Source: Rhodococcus rhodnii (lineage in GTDB: Bacteria > Actinomycetota > Actinomycetes > Mycobacteriales > Pseudonocardiaceae). Taken from it: a DNA stretch of 64,000 nucleotides. This document shows positions 16,084 through 23,737 of this stretch, one piece after another (positions within the stretch are counted from its first letter, which is position 1; each line of letters begins with the position of its first letter). The notes under the pieces are model-generated. The model was not told the DNA's origin and made no database searches. It worked only from the letters and a program-made list of their open reading frames with translations. The stretch spans positions 62,001-126,000 of the forward strand of contig JOAA01000017.1 of NCBI GenBank assembly GCA_000720375.1, read 5' to 3'. The position numbers were made by a program, and so were the translations under genes.

Positions 16084-17736
16084 TCAGATGGTGCACCGTC
16101 CGTCCCGTAGCTCCACGGTTCGGTCGCAGCGGGCCAGAGTGGCCGGACGGTGGGCGATGACGAGGACGCCCACGTTCTCGTCGGTTGACGTGAGTGCGGC
16201 CGTGATGGCCTCGTCGGCGTCGGGATCGAGATTCGCGGTCGCTTCGTCCAGGATGAGGACGCGTGGCTTCATCAGCAGGGCCCGGGCGACGGCGACCCTC
16301 GCCCGTTGGCCGCCGGACAGTCCGGTGCCGGATTCTCCGACAGGCGTGGCGAGTCCGGCCGGAAGACCGGCTCGTGGGGCGAGAATCCCGGCGCGCCGTG
16401 CCGCTTGCTCGACCTCGTGGTCGCTGGCGTCGGGGCGGCCGAGGCGGATGTTGGTCGCGATCGTCCCGGTGAACAGACCGGGCTCCTGCGGCACGACGCT
16501 GATCGCACCGCGCAGGTCTCCGTCCGCCAGCTCAGTGAGGTCGACACCGTCGAGAGTGATGCGGCCGGCATCGGGATCCCACATCCTCACGGCAAGCAGC
16601 GCGCAAGTAGTCTTGCCGGCGCCGGAGGGGCCGGCGAGCGCGACTCGTTCGCCAGGACGGACTGCGAACGAAACGTCGTGCAGTGCGGGCGGACCGTCGT
16701 CGCGATATCGGAATGTCACGCGGTCGAACACGAGCCCGGTCATCCGGTCGCGGGGTGGCAAGGGTTGGGGCGCTTGGGGTTCACAGACAGCTGGGGCCCG
16801 GTCCAGGACGCTGGCGATCCGGGCGCCCGCAGCGCGCAAGGTCCCGACGTTGCGCAACAGGTCGGAGATCTGCGCTATAGGGCCGAGAGCCGCGGTCGCC
16901 AGAACCATGGCGACGGGCGCAAGCGTGCGACCGACCGTCTCGAGGTTCACCGCGCAGACGACGAGAGCACCAATCGCGCTGAGGGAAAGTGCCGCGTCGG
17001 TGGCGGCACGTTCCAGGCCCGTACGGACGCCGATCCGTGCCTGCACCGCAGTCAGCACACTGGTGTGCCGACTGAGCGCCGCGACGCGGCGGTCCAAGGC
17101 TCCTGCGGCGCTGAGCTCGTCGAGCCCACGCACGGTATCGACGAGCTCGGCGTTGAGCGCCGCGGCAGCCTCCGTCAACTCGGTCCCCTGCCGGGCACTG
17201 ACCCGCCCGAACAGCCATGGCAGTGCCGCGGTCACGACGACGAACGGCACCCACACCAAGAGCAGCCACGGTGTGATGAGCAACGACAACGTGGTGGTGA
17301 CGCCGACCAGCACGGTCGAGGTGAGCACCTGTGCCGCGGTGTGGGCGTAGAGCCATTCGAGACGGTCGACGTCGGCGAAGGCGACGGAGACGAGGTCCCC
17401 GCTCCTGCGCGGTTTCCGGCGGTCGGGCAGGCTGATCCGCAGACGGTCGAACACCCGGGCGCGCAGAGTGGCTATCAGCCGATAGGCCAGGTCGTGGGAG
17501 ACCCACGACTCCCGCCACGTCATCGCGGCGGTGAGCACCGCGAGACCGAACAGGACGACGGCGACGGCCGCGAGTGGTGCTGCGCCGGTCGCGGCCGTTC
17601 GCCCCGCGAGCCACGTGCCGACGACGGCCATGGTCAGTGTGCCTAGCTGGACGACGGCGTTGGCCGTGATCGTCCAGACGAAGGTTCCCCGCTGCTCGGC
17701 GATGACCGGGAGGAGACGGCGAAGCGGACCGCTCAT
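16084..17736 (-). CDS. ABC half-transporter B, YbtP/Q or IrtB-like (550 aa)
   Basis: A membrane domain (about residues 1-300) plus an ATPase with Walker [10 protein letters not shown], signature LSGGQRARVAVARALL and Walker B VLILDEATANLD. It is the last gene of the five-gene uptake operon and overlaps the stop of half-transporter A by 4 bases (ATGA). The two form a heterodimer. Exporter-fold heterodimers downstream of FecBCDE genes are usually importers of loaded siderophores (YbtPQ, IrtAB); CydDC-type export is the alternative. The cargo could be an iron or a zinc metallophore; the Zur-like box at the operon head favours zinc. Confidence 0.87.
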   Translation of the reverse strand: MSGPLRRLLPVIAEQRGTFVWTITANAVVQLGTLTMAVVGTWLAGRTAATGAAPLAAVAVVLFGLAVLTAAMTWRESWVSHDLAYRLIATLRARVFDRLRISLPDRRKPRRSGDLVSVAFADVDRLEWLYAHTAAQVLTSTVLVGVTTTLSLLITPWLLLVWVPFVVVTAALPWLFGRVSARQGTELTEAAAALNAELVDTVRGLDELSAAGALDRRVAALSRHTSVLTAVQARIGVRTGLERAATDAALSLSAIGALVVCAVNLETVGRTLAPVAMVLATAALGPIAQISDLLRNVGTLRAAGARIASVLDRAPAVCEPQAPQPLPPRDRMTGLVFDRVTFRYRDDGPPALHDVSFAVRPGERVALAGPSGAGKTTCALLAVRMWDPDAGRITLDGVDLTELADGDLRGAISVVPQEPGLFTGTIATNIRLGRPDASDHEVEQAARRAGILAPRAGLPAGLATPVGESGTGLSGGQRARVAVARALLMKPRVLILDEATANLDPDADEAITAALTSTDENVGVLVIAHRPATLARCDRTVELRDGRCTI

Positions 17737-19388
17737 AGCTGTGCCACCGAGGAGACGACACGGCCGGACTCGATCGTGACGACCACGTCAGCGTCGCGCA
17801 GGGCGCTCTCGCGGTGCGCGATCACGATCCGGGTGCTGCCGCGGCAGTGCTCGGCGAGCCGAGTGAGGACACGTTGCTCGGTGTCGACGTCCAGCGCCGA
17901 GGTCGCTTCGTCGAACAGGAGCACTGGGGTCGCGGCGAGCACGGCCCGGGCAATGGCCAGACGTTGCCGCTGACCACCGGACAACTGAACCGCGTTCTCG
18001 GTGAGCACAGTGGCAAAGCCTTGCGGGAGCGCCTCGATGAACTTGAGCGCGTCCGCGATGAAGGCGGCGGTGCGGACTTCCTCGAATGTGGCGTCGGGAC
18101 GTGCGAGGCGCAGGTTCTCTTCCACTGTGCCGTGGAACAGGTACGTGTGCTGGCCGACGACGCCGATGCTCGCGCGCAGCGCGGCGAGGGTGTAGTCGGT
18201 GATCGGGGTCCCGTCGAGTTCGATCGTGCCCTGCTGTGGGTCGGCGTGCCTGACGATGAGCCGGGCGAGTGTGCTCTTGCCAGCGCCTGACGGGCCCACG
18301 ATCCCCGTGGTGCTTCCCGGTGCACAGTCGAAGCTGACGTCCGTCACCCCCGTTCCGTTGGGATATCGATAATCGACGTTCCGCAGGCGCAGTCGCGCCC
18401 CGGCGCGAGCGGGTTGCGTACGGGTGCCGGTGTCCGCGACGGTCGGGTGTGCGGTGAGGATCTCGTCGATGCCCTTGACCGCGCCCAGCCCTTGGTAGCC
18501 GAGGTGCCAGTAGGCGGACAGGTCGAGCACTGGGCGGAAGCACTCCCGTGCGCACAACAGGAACAGGAACACCGATCCGGCCGGTGTGGCACCGCCGAGG
18601 ACACCGGCACAGGCCACGACGATGGTGGCAGCCGTGCCCAGGTGCAGTGCGAGCGCGCTGGCGCCAGCCTCCACAAGCGACACTCGCAACTGCGCCATCG
18701 TGCTGCGGTGCAAGTGTTCCCCGCGTTCGGAGAGTGCCTCGCCGATTCGCCTGCCCGCGCCGAACACCCTCAGCACGCTGATCGCGTGAGTTGCCTCGAG
18801 GTAGTCCGCCGCCAGCTTTTCGTAGGCATTCCAACGGGTTCGTCCCGTTCTGAGCAGCCGGGCGTCCCAGAAACGGGGGACGACCACGGCGCACAGCACC
18901 GCCACAGCGAGGACCGCGGCGGCAGGGGTCGAGACGGTGAACAGCCACCCCGCGACGCCGATGGGAACGACACAGGTCACGATCAGCTGCGGCAGGTAGC
19001 GGCTGTAGTAGGCGTCGAGTGCCTCCACGCCGTCGACGAGGGTGTGCGTGATCGCACCGGCCCGCTCTCCCTGCGTCCACCCGGGTCCAAGCCGGGTGAT
19101 ACGGCGCAACAGTTCGCCGCGCAGCCGGGTTCGGATCGCGATGCCGAACCGGGCTGCGGTGACCTCACGGGTCCACAACAGGACCGCTCGTACCACGACG
19201 ACGCCGGCCAGCACCGCGATCACGGGCGGCACACCAGTGAGGCTCCCGCCGGTGAGATCGGCGAGGACAGTCGCCGCCAGCACGGCTCCGGCGATGTGGC
19301 AGGCCGACACCATCGTCGACAGTGCCGCCAGGAGTACGACCGGTCCAGCGACGACGCCGGCCAACTGCAGGAGTCTGCGGTGGATCAC
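17733..19388 (-). CDS. ABC half-transporter A, YbtP/Q or IrtA-like (551 aa)
   Basis: Six membrane helices (about residues 10-310) are fused to an ATPase with Walker A GPSGAGKST, signature QLSGGQRQRLAIARAVL, and Walker B VLLFDEATSALD. No siderophore-interacting (FAD) domain is attached, unlike mycobacterial IrtA. It overlaps the lipoprotein gene upstream and half-transporter B downstream, each by 4 bases, so synthesis is tightly coupled. It is the partner of the next gene in a heterodimeric transporter that acts on metallophore delivered by the lipoprotein and FecCD system. Import direction is inferred from operon context. Confidence 0.87.
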   Translation of the reverse strand: MIHRRLLQLAGVVAGPVVLLAALSTMVSACHIAGAVLAATVLADLTGGSLTGVPPVIAVLAGVVVVRAVLLWTREVTAARFGIAIRTRLRGELLRRITRLGPGWTQGERAGAITHTLVDGVEALDAYYSRYLPQLIVTCVVPIGVAGWLFTVSTPAAAVLAVAVLCAVVVPRFWDARLLRTGRTRWNAYEKLAADYLEATHAISVLRVFGAGRRIGEALSERGEHLHRSTMAQLRVSLVEAGASALALHLGTAATIVVACAGVLGGATPAGSVFLFLLCARECFRPVLDLSAYWHLGYQGLGAVKGIDEILTAHPTVADTGTRTQPARAGARLRLRNVDYRYPNGTGVTDVSFDCAPGSTTGIVGPSGAGKSTLARLIVRHADPQQGTIELDGTPITDYTLAALRASIGVVGQHTYLFHGTVEENLRLARPDATFEEVRTAAFIADALKFIEALPQGFATVLTENAVQLSGGQRQRLAIARAVLAATPVLLFDEATSALDVDTEQRVLTRLAEHCRGSTRIVIAHRESALRDADVVVTIESGRVVSSVAQL

Positions 19389-20395
19389 GACCTGAAGGCG
19401 TCCGGGTAGAGCCCTTGCGCGATCTCCCGCACCACCGAGATGTTCCCGAGAGTGCCCGGGTAGGTGTCGGCCGCGTCGATCGCGATCAGCCGTTGCGTCC
19501 GGACGGCGGTCATCGTCGGGAACGTACGAGTCAGGTAGTCCACAGTCGCTTGTTTGTGCGCAGGCCCGTTGACGGCGAACACGATCGCGTCGGGGTTCTT
19601 CGCGGCGAGTGCCTCGGGGGTGATCTGCGCGGCGAAGAATTTGGCGAACTGGGGGTCCTGCGGTGAGAACACGTTGTTCCCTCCGGCCCTGCGGATGATG
19701 TCGTACTCGATACCAGCGCCGATCGCCGTCACGGTGGTGCCTTCCAAGAACACTTGGGCGACAGTCGGCTTCGCACGGCCCGCGACAGCCTTGTCCACTG
19801 CCTTGTCCACTGCGGCCAGATCCGCCCGCCCCTGCTCGATCATGGCCTTGGCCTTGTCCGGCACGGCGAAGATCCGGCCGAGGTTCTCCAGGTCGACGAA
19901 CAGGTCCTCCACCGTGCCGCTCATCCGCCGCTCACGGCATCCGCCCGCGGCGACGTACGCCGCGACACCGGCCTGTTGCAGTTGGTCAAGACTCGCGAAG
20001 CCCTGCTCGGCGGTGAACTCGTACGTTGTCGGGGAGTACACGAAGTCCGGCCGCACGTTCAGCAGCTTCTCCCGGCTCGGCGGCCCGGACTCGCTCAGCA
20101 CCGGGACGTTGGCGGCCAGACCGGCCACGTCCTGGGACAGCGGCGCGGTGGCCGTCTGTGCCTGCCCGACGAGCGAGCCCGCGAGACCTAACCGCACCAG
20201 CAGTTCGGTCTGTGACGGACTCAGCCCGACAGCCGCCTTCGGCACACCGTTGACCGTGACGTCCCTGCCGCAGTTGGTGATCGTGACCGCCTTGGCCGCG
20301 TTGTCCACCGGCGCGGTGGGAGTGACTGAGGAGCCGCAGCCGGAGATCAGCGTGGCGCTGACACCGAGAGCGATCAGGGACAGGGTTTTACGCAT
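19385..20395 (-). CDS. Metallophore-binding lipoprotein, FecB/TroA fold (336 aa)
   Basis: A signal peptide with lipobox LISGC anchors the mature protein at Cys20. The rest is a type III periplasmic-binding fold (DVTVNGVPKAAVGLSPSQTE, LLNVRPDFVYSP, NPDAIVFAVNGP). Such proteins bind ferric siderophores, cobalamin or other metal chelates and hand them to a FecCD permease. The ATG at 20395 lies inside the end of the ATPase gene (8-base overlap). The ligand is unknown; zincophore binding is suggested by the Zur-like box at the operon start, iron siderophore binding being the conventional alternative. Confidence 0.9.
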   Translation of the reverse strand: MRKTLSLIALGVSATLISGCGSSVTPTAPVDNAAKAVTITNCGRDVTVNGVPKAAVGLSPSQTELLVRLGLAGSLVGQAQTATAPLSQDVAGLAANVPVLSESGPPSREKLLNVRPDFVYSPTTYEFTAEQGFASLDQLQQAGVAAYVAAGGCRERRMSGTVEDLFVDLENLGRIFAVPDKAKAMIEQGRADLAAVDKAVDKAVAGRAKPTVAQVFLEGTTVTAIGAGIEYDIIRRAGGNNVFSPQDPQFAKFFAAQITPEALAAKNPDAIVFAVNGPAHKQATVDYLTRTFPTMTAVRTQRLIAIDAADTYPGTLGNISVVREIAQGLYPDAFRS

Positions 20396-21200
20396 GAATC
20401 TCGCCTCTGTGCGTGCTGTGTTCTGGACGGGACTGTGGCGGGTGGTCGAAGACCAGGACGGGACGGCCGGTGCGCGGATGGATGAGCTGGTCGACGGCGA
20501 CCTGGAACACGTCTTGGACCACCTGTGGGGTGAGTGCCTCGGCTGGTGTGCCGGTGGCGACGAGCCGTCCGGAGTCGAGGACCGCGATGTCGTCGCAGTG
20601 GGTCGCGGCCAGGTTGAGGTCGTGCAACGCAGCGATGATGGTGCGGTCCAGGCTTGTCGCGATCCGCATGAGTTCGAGCTGGAAGGCGATGTCGAGATGG
20701 TTGGTCGGCTCGTCGAGCACGAGGACCGGGGTGTCCGCGGCCAGAGCGCGGGCCAGCATCACCCGCTGCCGTTGCCCGCCGGACAATCGGCCGATGGGCC
20801 GGTCGGCGATGTCAGCGGCACCCACCCGCTCCAGAGCGGTCCATGCCAGGTCGAGGTCGGCCTCGGTGTCCCGGCCGAACCCGCGCTGGAACGGCACTCT
20901 GGCCAGCAGCACCACCTCCAGAACAGTCAGATCGAACTCGGTCGAACTGTCCTGGGTCATCACTGCCACAGTCCGCGCGACGGTCCTCCGGTTGCCGCGC
21001 CACACATCCAGCTCATCGAGCAGCACCCGGCCCGACGACGGCGCGACGGCTCGGTGGAGCGTGCGCAGCAGCGTCGACTTGCCACTTCCATTGGGGCCGA
21101 CCAGTCCCAGGAACCGGCCGGGACGGACCTCGATGTCCACGTCACGCAATACCTCACGGCCGCCCAGAGCGACGCTGACGTGGTCGAAGTGGACCTTCAC
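20388..21200 (-). CDS. ABC ATPase for metallophore uptake, FecE-like (270 aa)
   Basis: Stand-alone ATPase with Walker A GPNGSGKST near residue 35, signature LSGGQRQRVMLARALA and Walker B VLVLDEPTNHLD, plus the H-loop ALHDLNLAA. It couples ATP hydrolysis to the FecCD permease. The GTG at 21200 overlaps the permease stop as GTGA, the coupling used repeatedly in this window; the longer open frame to 21599 is antisense noise. The C terminus has a 30-residue His/Arg-rich tail that overlaps the next gene. Confidence 0.92.
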   Translation of the reverse strand: MKVHFDHVSVALGGREVLRDVDIEVRPGRFLGLVGPNGSGKSTLLRTLHRAVAPSSGRVLLDELDVWRGNRRTVARTVAVMTQDSSTEFDLTVLEVVLLARVPFQRGFGRDTEADLDLAWTALERVGAADIADRPIGRLSGGQRQRVMLARALAADTPVLVLDEPTNHLDIAFQLELMRIATSLDRTIIAALHDLNLAATHCDDIAVLDSGRLVATGTPAEALTPQVVQDVFQVAVDQLIHPRTGRPVLVFDHPPQSRPEHSTHRGEIHA

Positions 21201-22315
21201 CGGTCGAGTCCCGCCTGCGCCGCGCTGTCCCGGCGCATCAACCACAGGAAGAACGGCGCACCGACCACCGCGGTCAGAATGCCGATCGGCACCTCCGTGG
21301 GCGCCGCGACAGTGCGCGACAGCAGATCGGCCAGCATCAGGAACGTCGCGCCGCCGAGCACCGCGACCGGAAGCATCCGCCGGTGATCCGCGCCGACGAG
21401 GATGCGAGCCACATGCGGGATCACCAGGCCAACGAACCCGATACCGCCGCTGACCGACACGATCGACCCGGTCAGCAACGCCGCCGTCACGAGGAGGACC
21501 GCACGGAGCCGGTTCACGTCGACACCCAGCGCGGTGGCCGACTCGTCGCCGCTCAGCAACGCGTTCATGGCCCGGGTCCGCAGCCCGACGACGACACATG
21601 CCACCGCCAACGCCGCCGCGGGCACGGCCAAGGAGCCCATGGACGCGGCGGAGACGCTACCCAGCAGAAAGAACAGGACGCTGAACACGTTCTGCGCCTC
21701 GGTGGTCAACGTCAGATAGCTCGTGACCGCGCTGAACAGCGACCCGAGGGCGACACCGGAGAGAACCATCCTGGTCGGCGAGAGAACCCCGCGGTGTCGA
21801 GCAGTGAGCGCGACGCACGCACTGGCCACGAGCGCGCCGACGAAAGCCGCAGCGCCCAACGGAAGGCCCCCGACAGCGGCCGAACCGAGGGTGATGACGA
21901 GAACCGCGCCAACCCCCGCACCCGACGACACACCAAGCAAGTAGGGCTCGGCGAGCGGGTTGCGCACGATCACCTGCATGATCGCCCCAGCCAGCGCCAG
22001 ACCGGCGCCAGCGAGCGCGGCCAGCAACGCCCGAGGCAGACGAAACTGCCACACCGCCTGGTCCTGCAATACGGTCAGACTGCCATCCGACATCCAGGGC
22101 ATGTTCGGCACCAGATGGCCGACAGCGATCCGCGCGGCATCCACGAAGCCGACCTCGACCGTCCCGACCGCGCCGGAAACGACCAGCATCACCAGGATCG
22201 CGACGCCGAGGACCACGACCGCAACTCGCTGCCGGATCCGTGACCGGCGACGAACGGACGCCCGCCGGTCACGGTCGACCGACGAGGACGCGGGAGGCCG
22301 CGGACGAACAAGCAT
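21197..22315 (-). CDS. FecCD-type metallophore permease (372 aa)
   Basis: A polytopic permease with about ten helices and the BtuC/FecCD signatures (RNPLAEPYLLGVSSGAGVGA, and GGIGFVGLVIPHVARILVG). It normally forms a homodimer with the ATPase encoded next. The ATG at 22315 is chosen over an ORF start at 22384, which lies in the regulatory region. It is the first gene of the five-gene uptake operon. A 15-bp Fur/Zur-type box lies about 50 bases upstream. It imports a chelated metal across the membrane. Confidence 0.9.
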   Translation of the reverse strand: MLVRPRPPASSSVDRDRRASVRRRSRIRQRVAVVVLGVAILVMLVVSGAVGTVEVGFVDAARIAVGHLVPNMPWMSDGSLTVLQDQAVWQFRLPRALLAALAGAGLALAGAIMQVIVRNPLAEPYLLGVSSGAGVGAVLVITLGSAAVGGLPLGAAAFVGALVASACVALTARHRGVLSPTRMVLSGVALGSLFSAVTSYLTLTTEAQNVFSVLFFLLGSVSAASMGSLAVPAAALAVACVVVGLRTRAMNALLSGDESATALGVDVNRLRAVLLVTAALLTGSIVSVSGGIGFVGLVIPHVARILVGADHRRMLPVAVLGGATFLMLADLLSRTVAAPTEVPIGILTAVVGAPFFLWLMRRDSAAQAGLDR

Positions 22316-22365
22316 GCGTAAGCCGACCAATCTGTGGAGAGGGGCCGCGAGAGCATAACTGCATG

Positions 22366-22380
22366 CGATAATCGTTATCA
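22366..22380. promoter_or_regulatory. Zur-like box 4 ahead of the metallophore uptake operon
   Basis: On the minus strand TGATAACGATTATCG matches the Zur consensus TGAAAATGATTTTCA at 11 of 15 positions and aligns without gaps to boxes 1-3. It is not an IdeR/DmdR iron box (TTAGGTTAGGCTAACC-like), which supports zinc over iron control. It also lies 18 bases before an ATG on the plus strand at 22398. Confidence 0.6.
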
Positions 22381-22397
22381 ACAATGCGGTCCATCAC

Positions 22398-22712
22398 ATG
22401 GAAACAGTCGCCGAAGCCCTACCCGACGCCAGCCTGATCGAGGACTACGCGCTGACGACGCAGGTCAGTGAACTAGCGACCAGCCGAGGACCCACGGCAG
22501 CGACGTCCGCGGTCGGCTGGAGGTGGGCGCCACAGACCGTGATCGGACACGACGACGCGCGCCGCACGGGCCCATCGGCTGCAGGCGGCGAACAACATCA
22601 GCGTGCTGATTGTGGCAAGACAAGCGTGTTCGACGACGTTGCTGGCGACAGACAGCGCGCGTCATCCTGGTTGCGTCGGTGTGGAGTCGCGTACACAGCC
22701 GCGTGTAGATGA
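22398..22712 (+). pseudogene. Possible glycoside hydrolase 15 N-terminal remnant
   Basis: The frame from ATG 22398 begins METVAEALPDASLIEDYALT. The IEDYAL element is typical of the first residues of GH15 trehalase/glucoamylase-like proteins, but the following residues do not match. The frame ends at 22712 without domain continuation. It could equally be a chance open frame. The segment 22316-22799 contains nothing else recognisable except the Zur-like box and a palindrome. Confidence 0.25.
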
Positions 22713-22737
22713 TCATGCGTTCCGGCTGATCGTCATG

Positions 22738-22753
22738 GGGCCCGGCCGGGCCC
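22738..22753. terminator. 16-bp perfect GC palindrome
   Basis: GGGCCCGGCCGGGCCC is a perfect palindrome that would form a strong hairpin if opened by a few bases. It lies between the possible GH15 remnant and the VOC gene, 47 bases before the latter's start. It may terminate transcription coming from the left; there is no U-tract. Confidence 0.4.
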
Positions 22754-22799
22754 GTCAGGGTGACTGTCATGTCCAACCCACGCCCGGTAGGGTTGCCCA

Positions 22800-23216
22800 A
22801 TGAGACCCGCGACCGTCATCGTTTCGTTGCCTGTCACGGATCTGGACAGGTCGTTGCGTTTCTATCGCGATGGCCTGAGGCTTCCCGCGCCCGACGTCGA
22901 CGAGAACATCATCGCGTTCGAGCTGCCGAACCTGTCACTGTTCCTGATCGAGCACTCCGAGTACACGACTTACACGAGCCGTGCCGGTATTCCTTCACCC
23001 AATGCTCCTGCTGCGGGTGCGTGCATCTTCTCGTGTGCGATTGGCAGCAAGGAAGAGGTCGATGACATCCTCGTGCGCGCTGAGGCAGCAGGAGGATCGG
23101 TTTTCAGGCCCGCAGGTGACTATGACGGGTCATACATGGGTTACTTCAGTGACCCCGACGGGCACATTTGGGAACTCGTATTCAACGCTCGCACCGAAGC
23201 GGCCGCGGAGTCATAG
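22800..23216 (+). CDS. VOC-superfamily protein, glyoxalase/bleomycin-resistance fold (138 aa)
   Basis: One pair of vicinal-oxygen-chelate modules: VIVSLPVTDLDRSLRFYRDGL at the start and YMGYFSDPDGHIWELVFN at the end, with the metal ligand Glu in IWELVF. Such proteins act as metal-dependent lyases, dioxygenases or drug-binding proteins; the substrate cannot be told from sequence. The ATG at 22800 is preceded by GGTAGGG. It is not part of an obvious operon. Confidence 0.87.
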   Translation: MRPATVIVSLPVTDLDRSLRFYRDGLRLPAPDVDENIIAFELPNLSLFLIEHSEYTTYTSRAGIPSPNAPAAGACIFSCAIGSKEEVDDILVRAEAAGGSVFRPAGDYDGSYMGYFSDPDGHIWELVFNARTEAAAES

Positions 23217-23737
23217 GCCATACGAAGCAACACGCCGCATCCTTGCCGCGCGACAGCGGCCGACCGCTGGTTCAACAACAATGACGGTCTCGACGTCGCC
23301 AGCAAGCGAATGCGGCTGTCTCCACTGCCGCCACCTGGCTCAAGTTCGGTCAGGATCGCTTGCAGGGCGCGGTGATCACCGTCGCGGTGTGCCACAGTCC
23401 AGAGTGGACCAGAGTCCGTCGCGGTGACCGGAATCTCGTTGTTCGTATCGGTCAGGCCTTACGGGCCACGGCGCCGTACATGGCGACATCGGTGTCGGCG
23501 ATGACGCCGATAAGCAGACCGATCGGTTGTCCCAGGTCGAGTACCTCACGCGGTTGCGGAGAGCCGAGGATGGAGTCCGGGTGATCCGGGCGCCACGAGC
23601 ACGGTCGGGATATACCACGCGGGCCGCTTGCGCTGAAGGCGCAATAAGGACATGCGCCGTGACGCTAGCCCAGCGTCAACTCGCATCCATCGCTCTTTGC
23701 CGACATGTGATCATGACCATCGTGGACAATCGTTGAC
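23217..23737. other. Intergenic region with a methyltransferase remnant
   Basis: No intact gene is seen here. A short fragment of a DUF574-type methyltransferase lies at 23452-23596 on the minus strand. The last part should hold the promoter of the SARP regulator, whose GTG start at 23738 has no evident ribosome binding site. Confidence 0.5.
23452..23596 (-). pseudogene. SAM-dependent methyltransferase remnant (DUF574-like)
   Basis: The minus-strand frame reads WRPDHPDSILGSPQPREVLD, then LGQPIGLLIGVIADTD followed directly by VAMYGAVARKA and a stop. The first part matches the middle of DUF574-type actinobacterial methyltransferases (RPDDPDAVLADPEVRELLD-FDRPVALLLVAVLH). The last residues match the usual extreme C terminus. 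About 100 residues between them appear deleted. Confidence 0.5.

Noticed and set aside
16306..19409. Long plus-strand frames opposite the two ABC half-transporters
   Set aside because: They lie over NBD motifs encoded on the minus strand and have no recognisable domain.
16084..22315. Reading the five-gene uptake operon as iron-siderophore uptake
   Set aside because: It remains possible, but no IdeR/DmdR-type iron box was seen while a Zur-like box was, so zinc is preferred.
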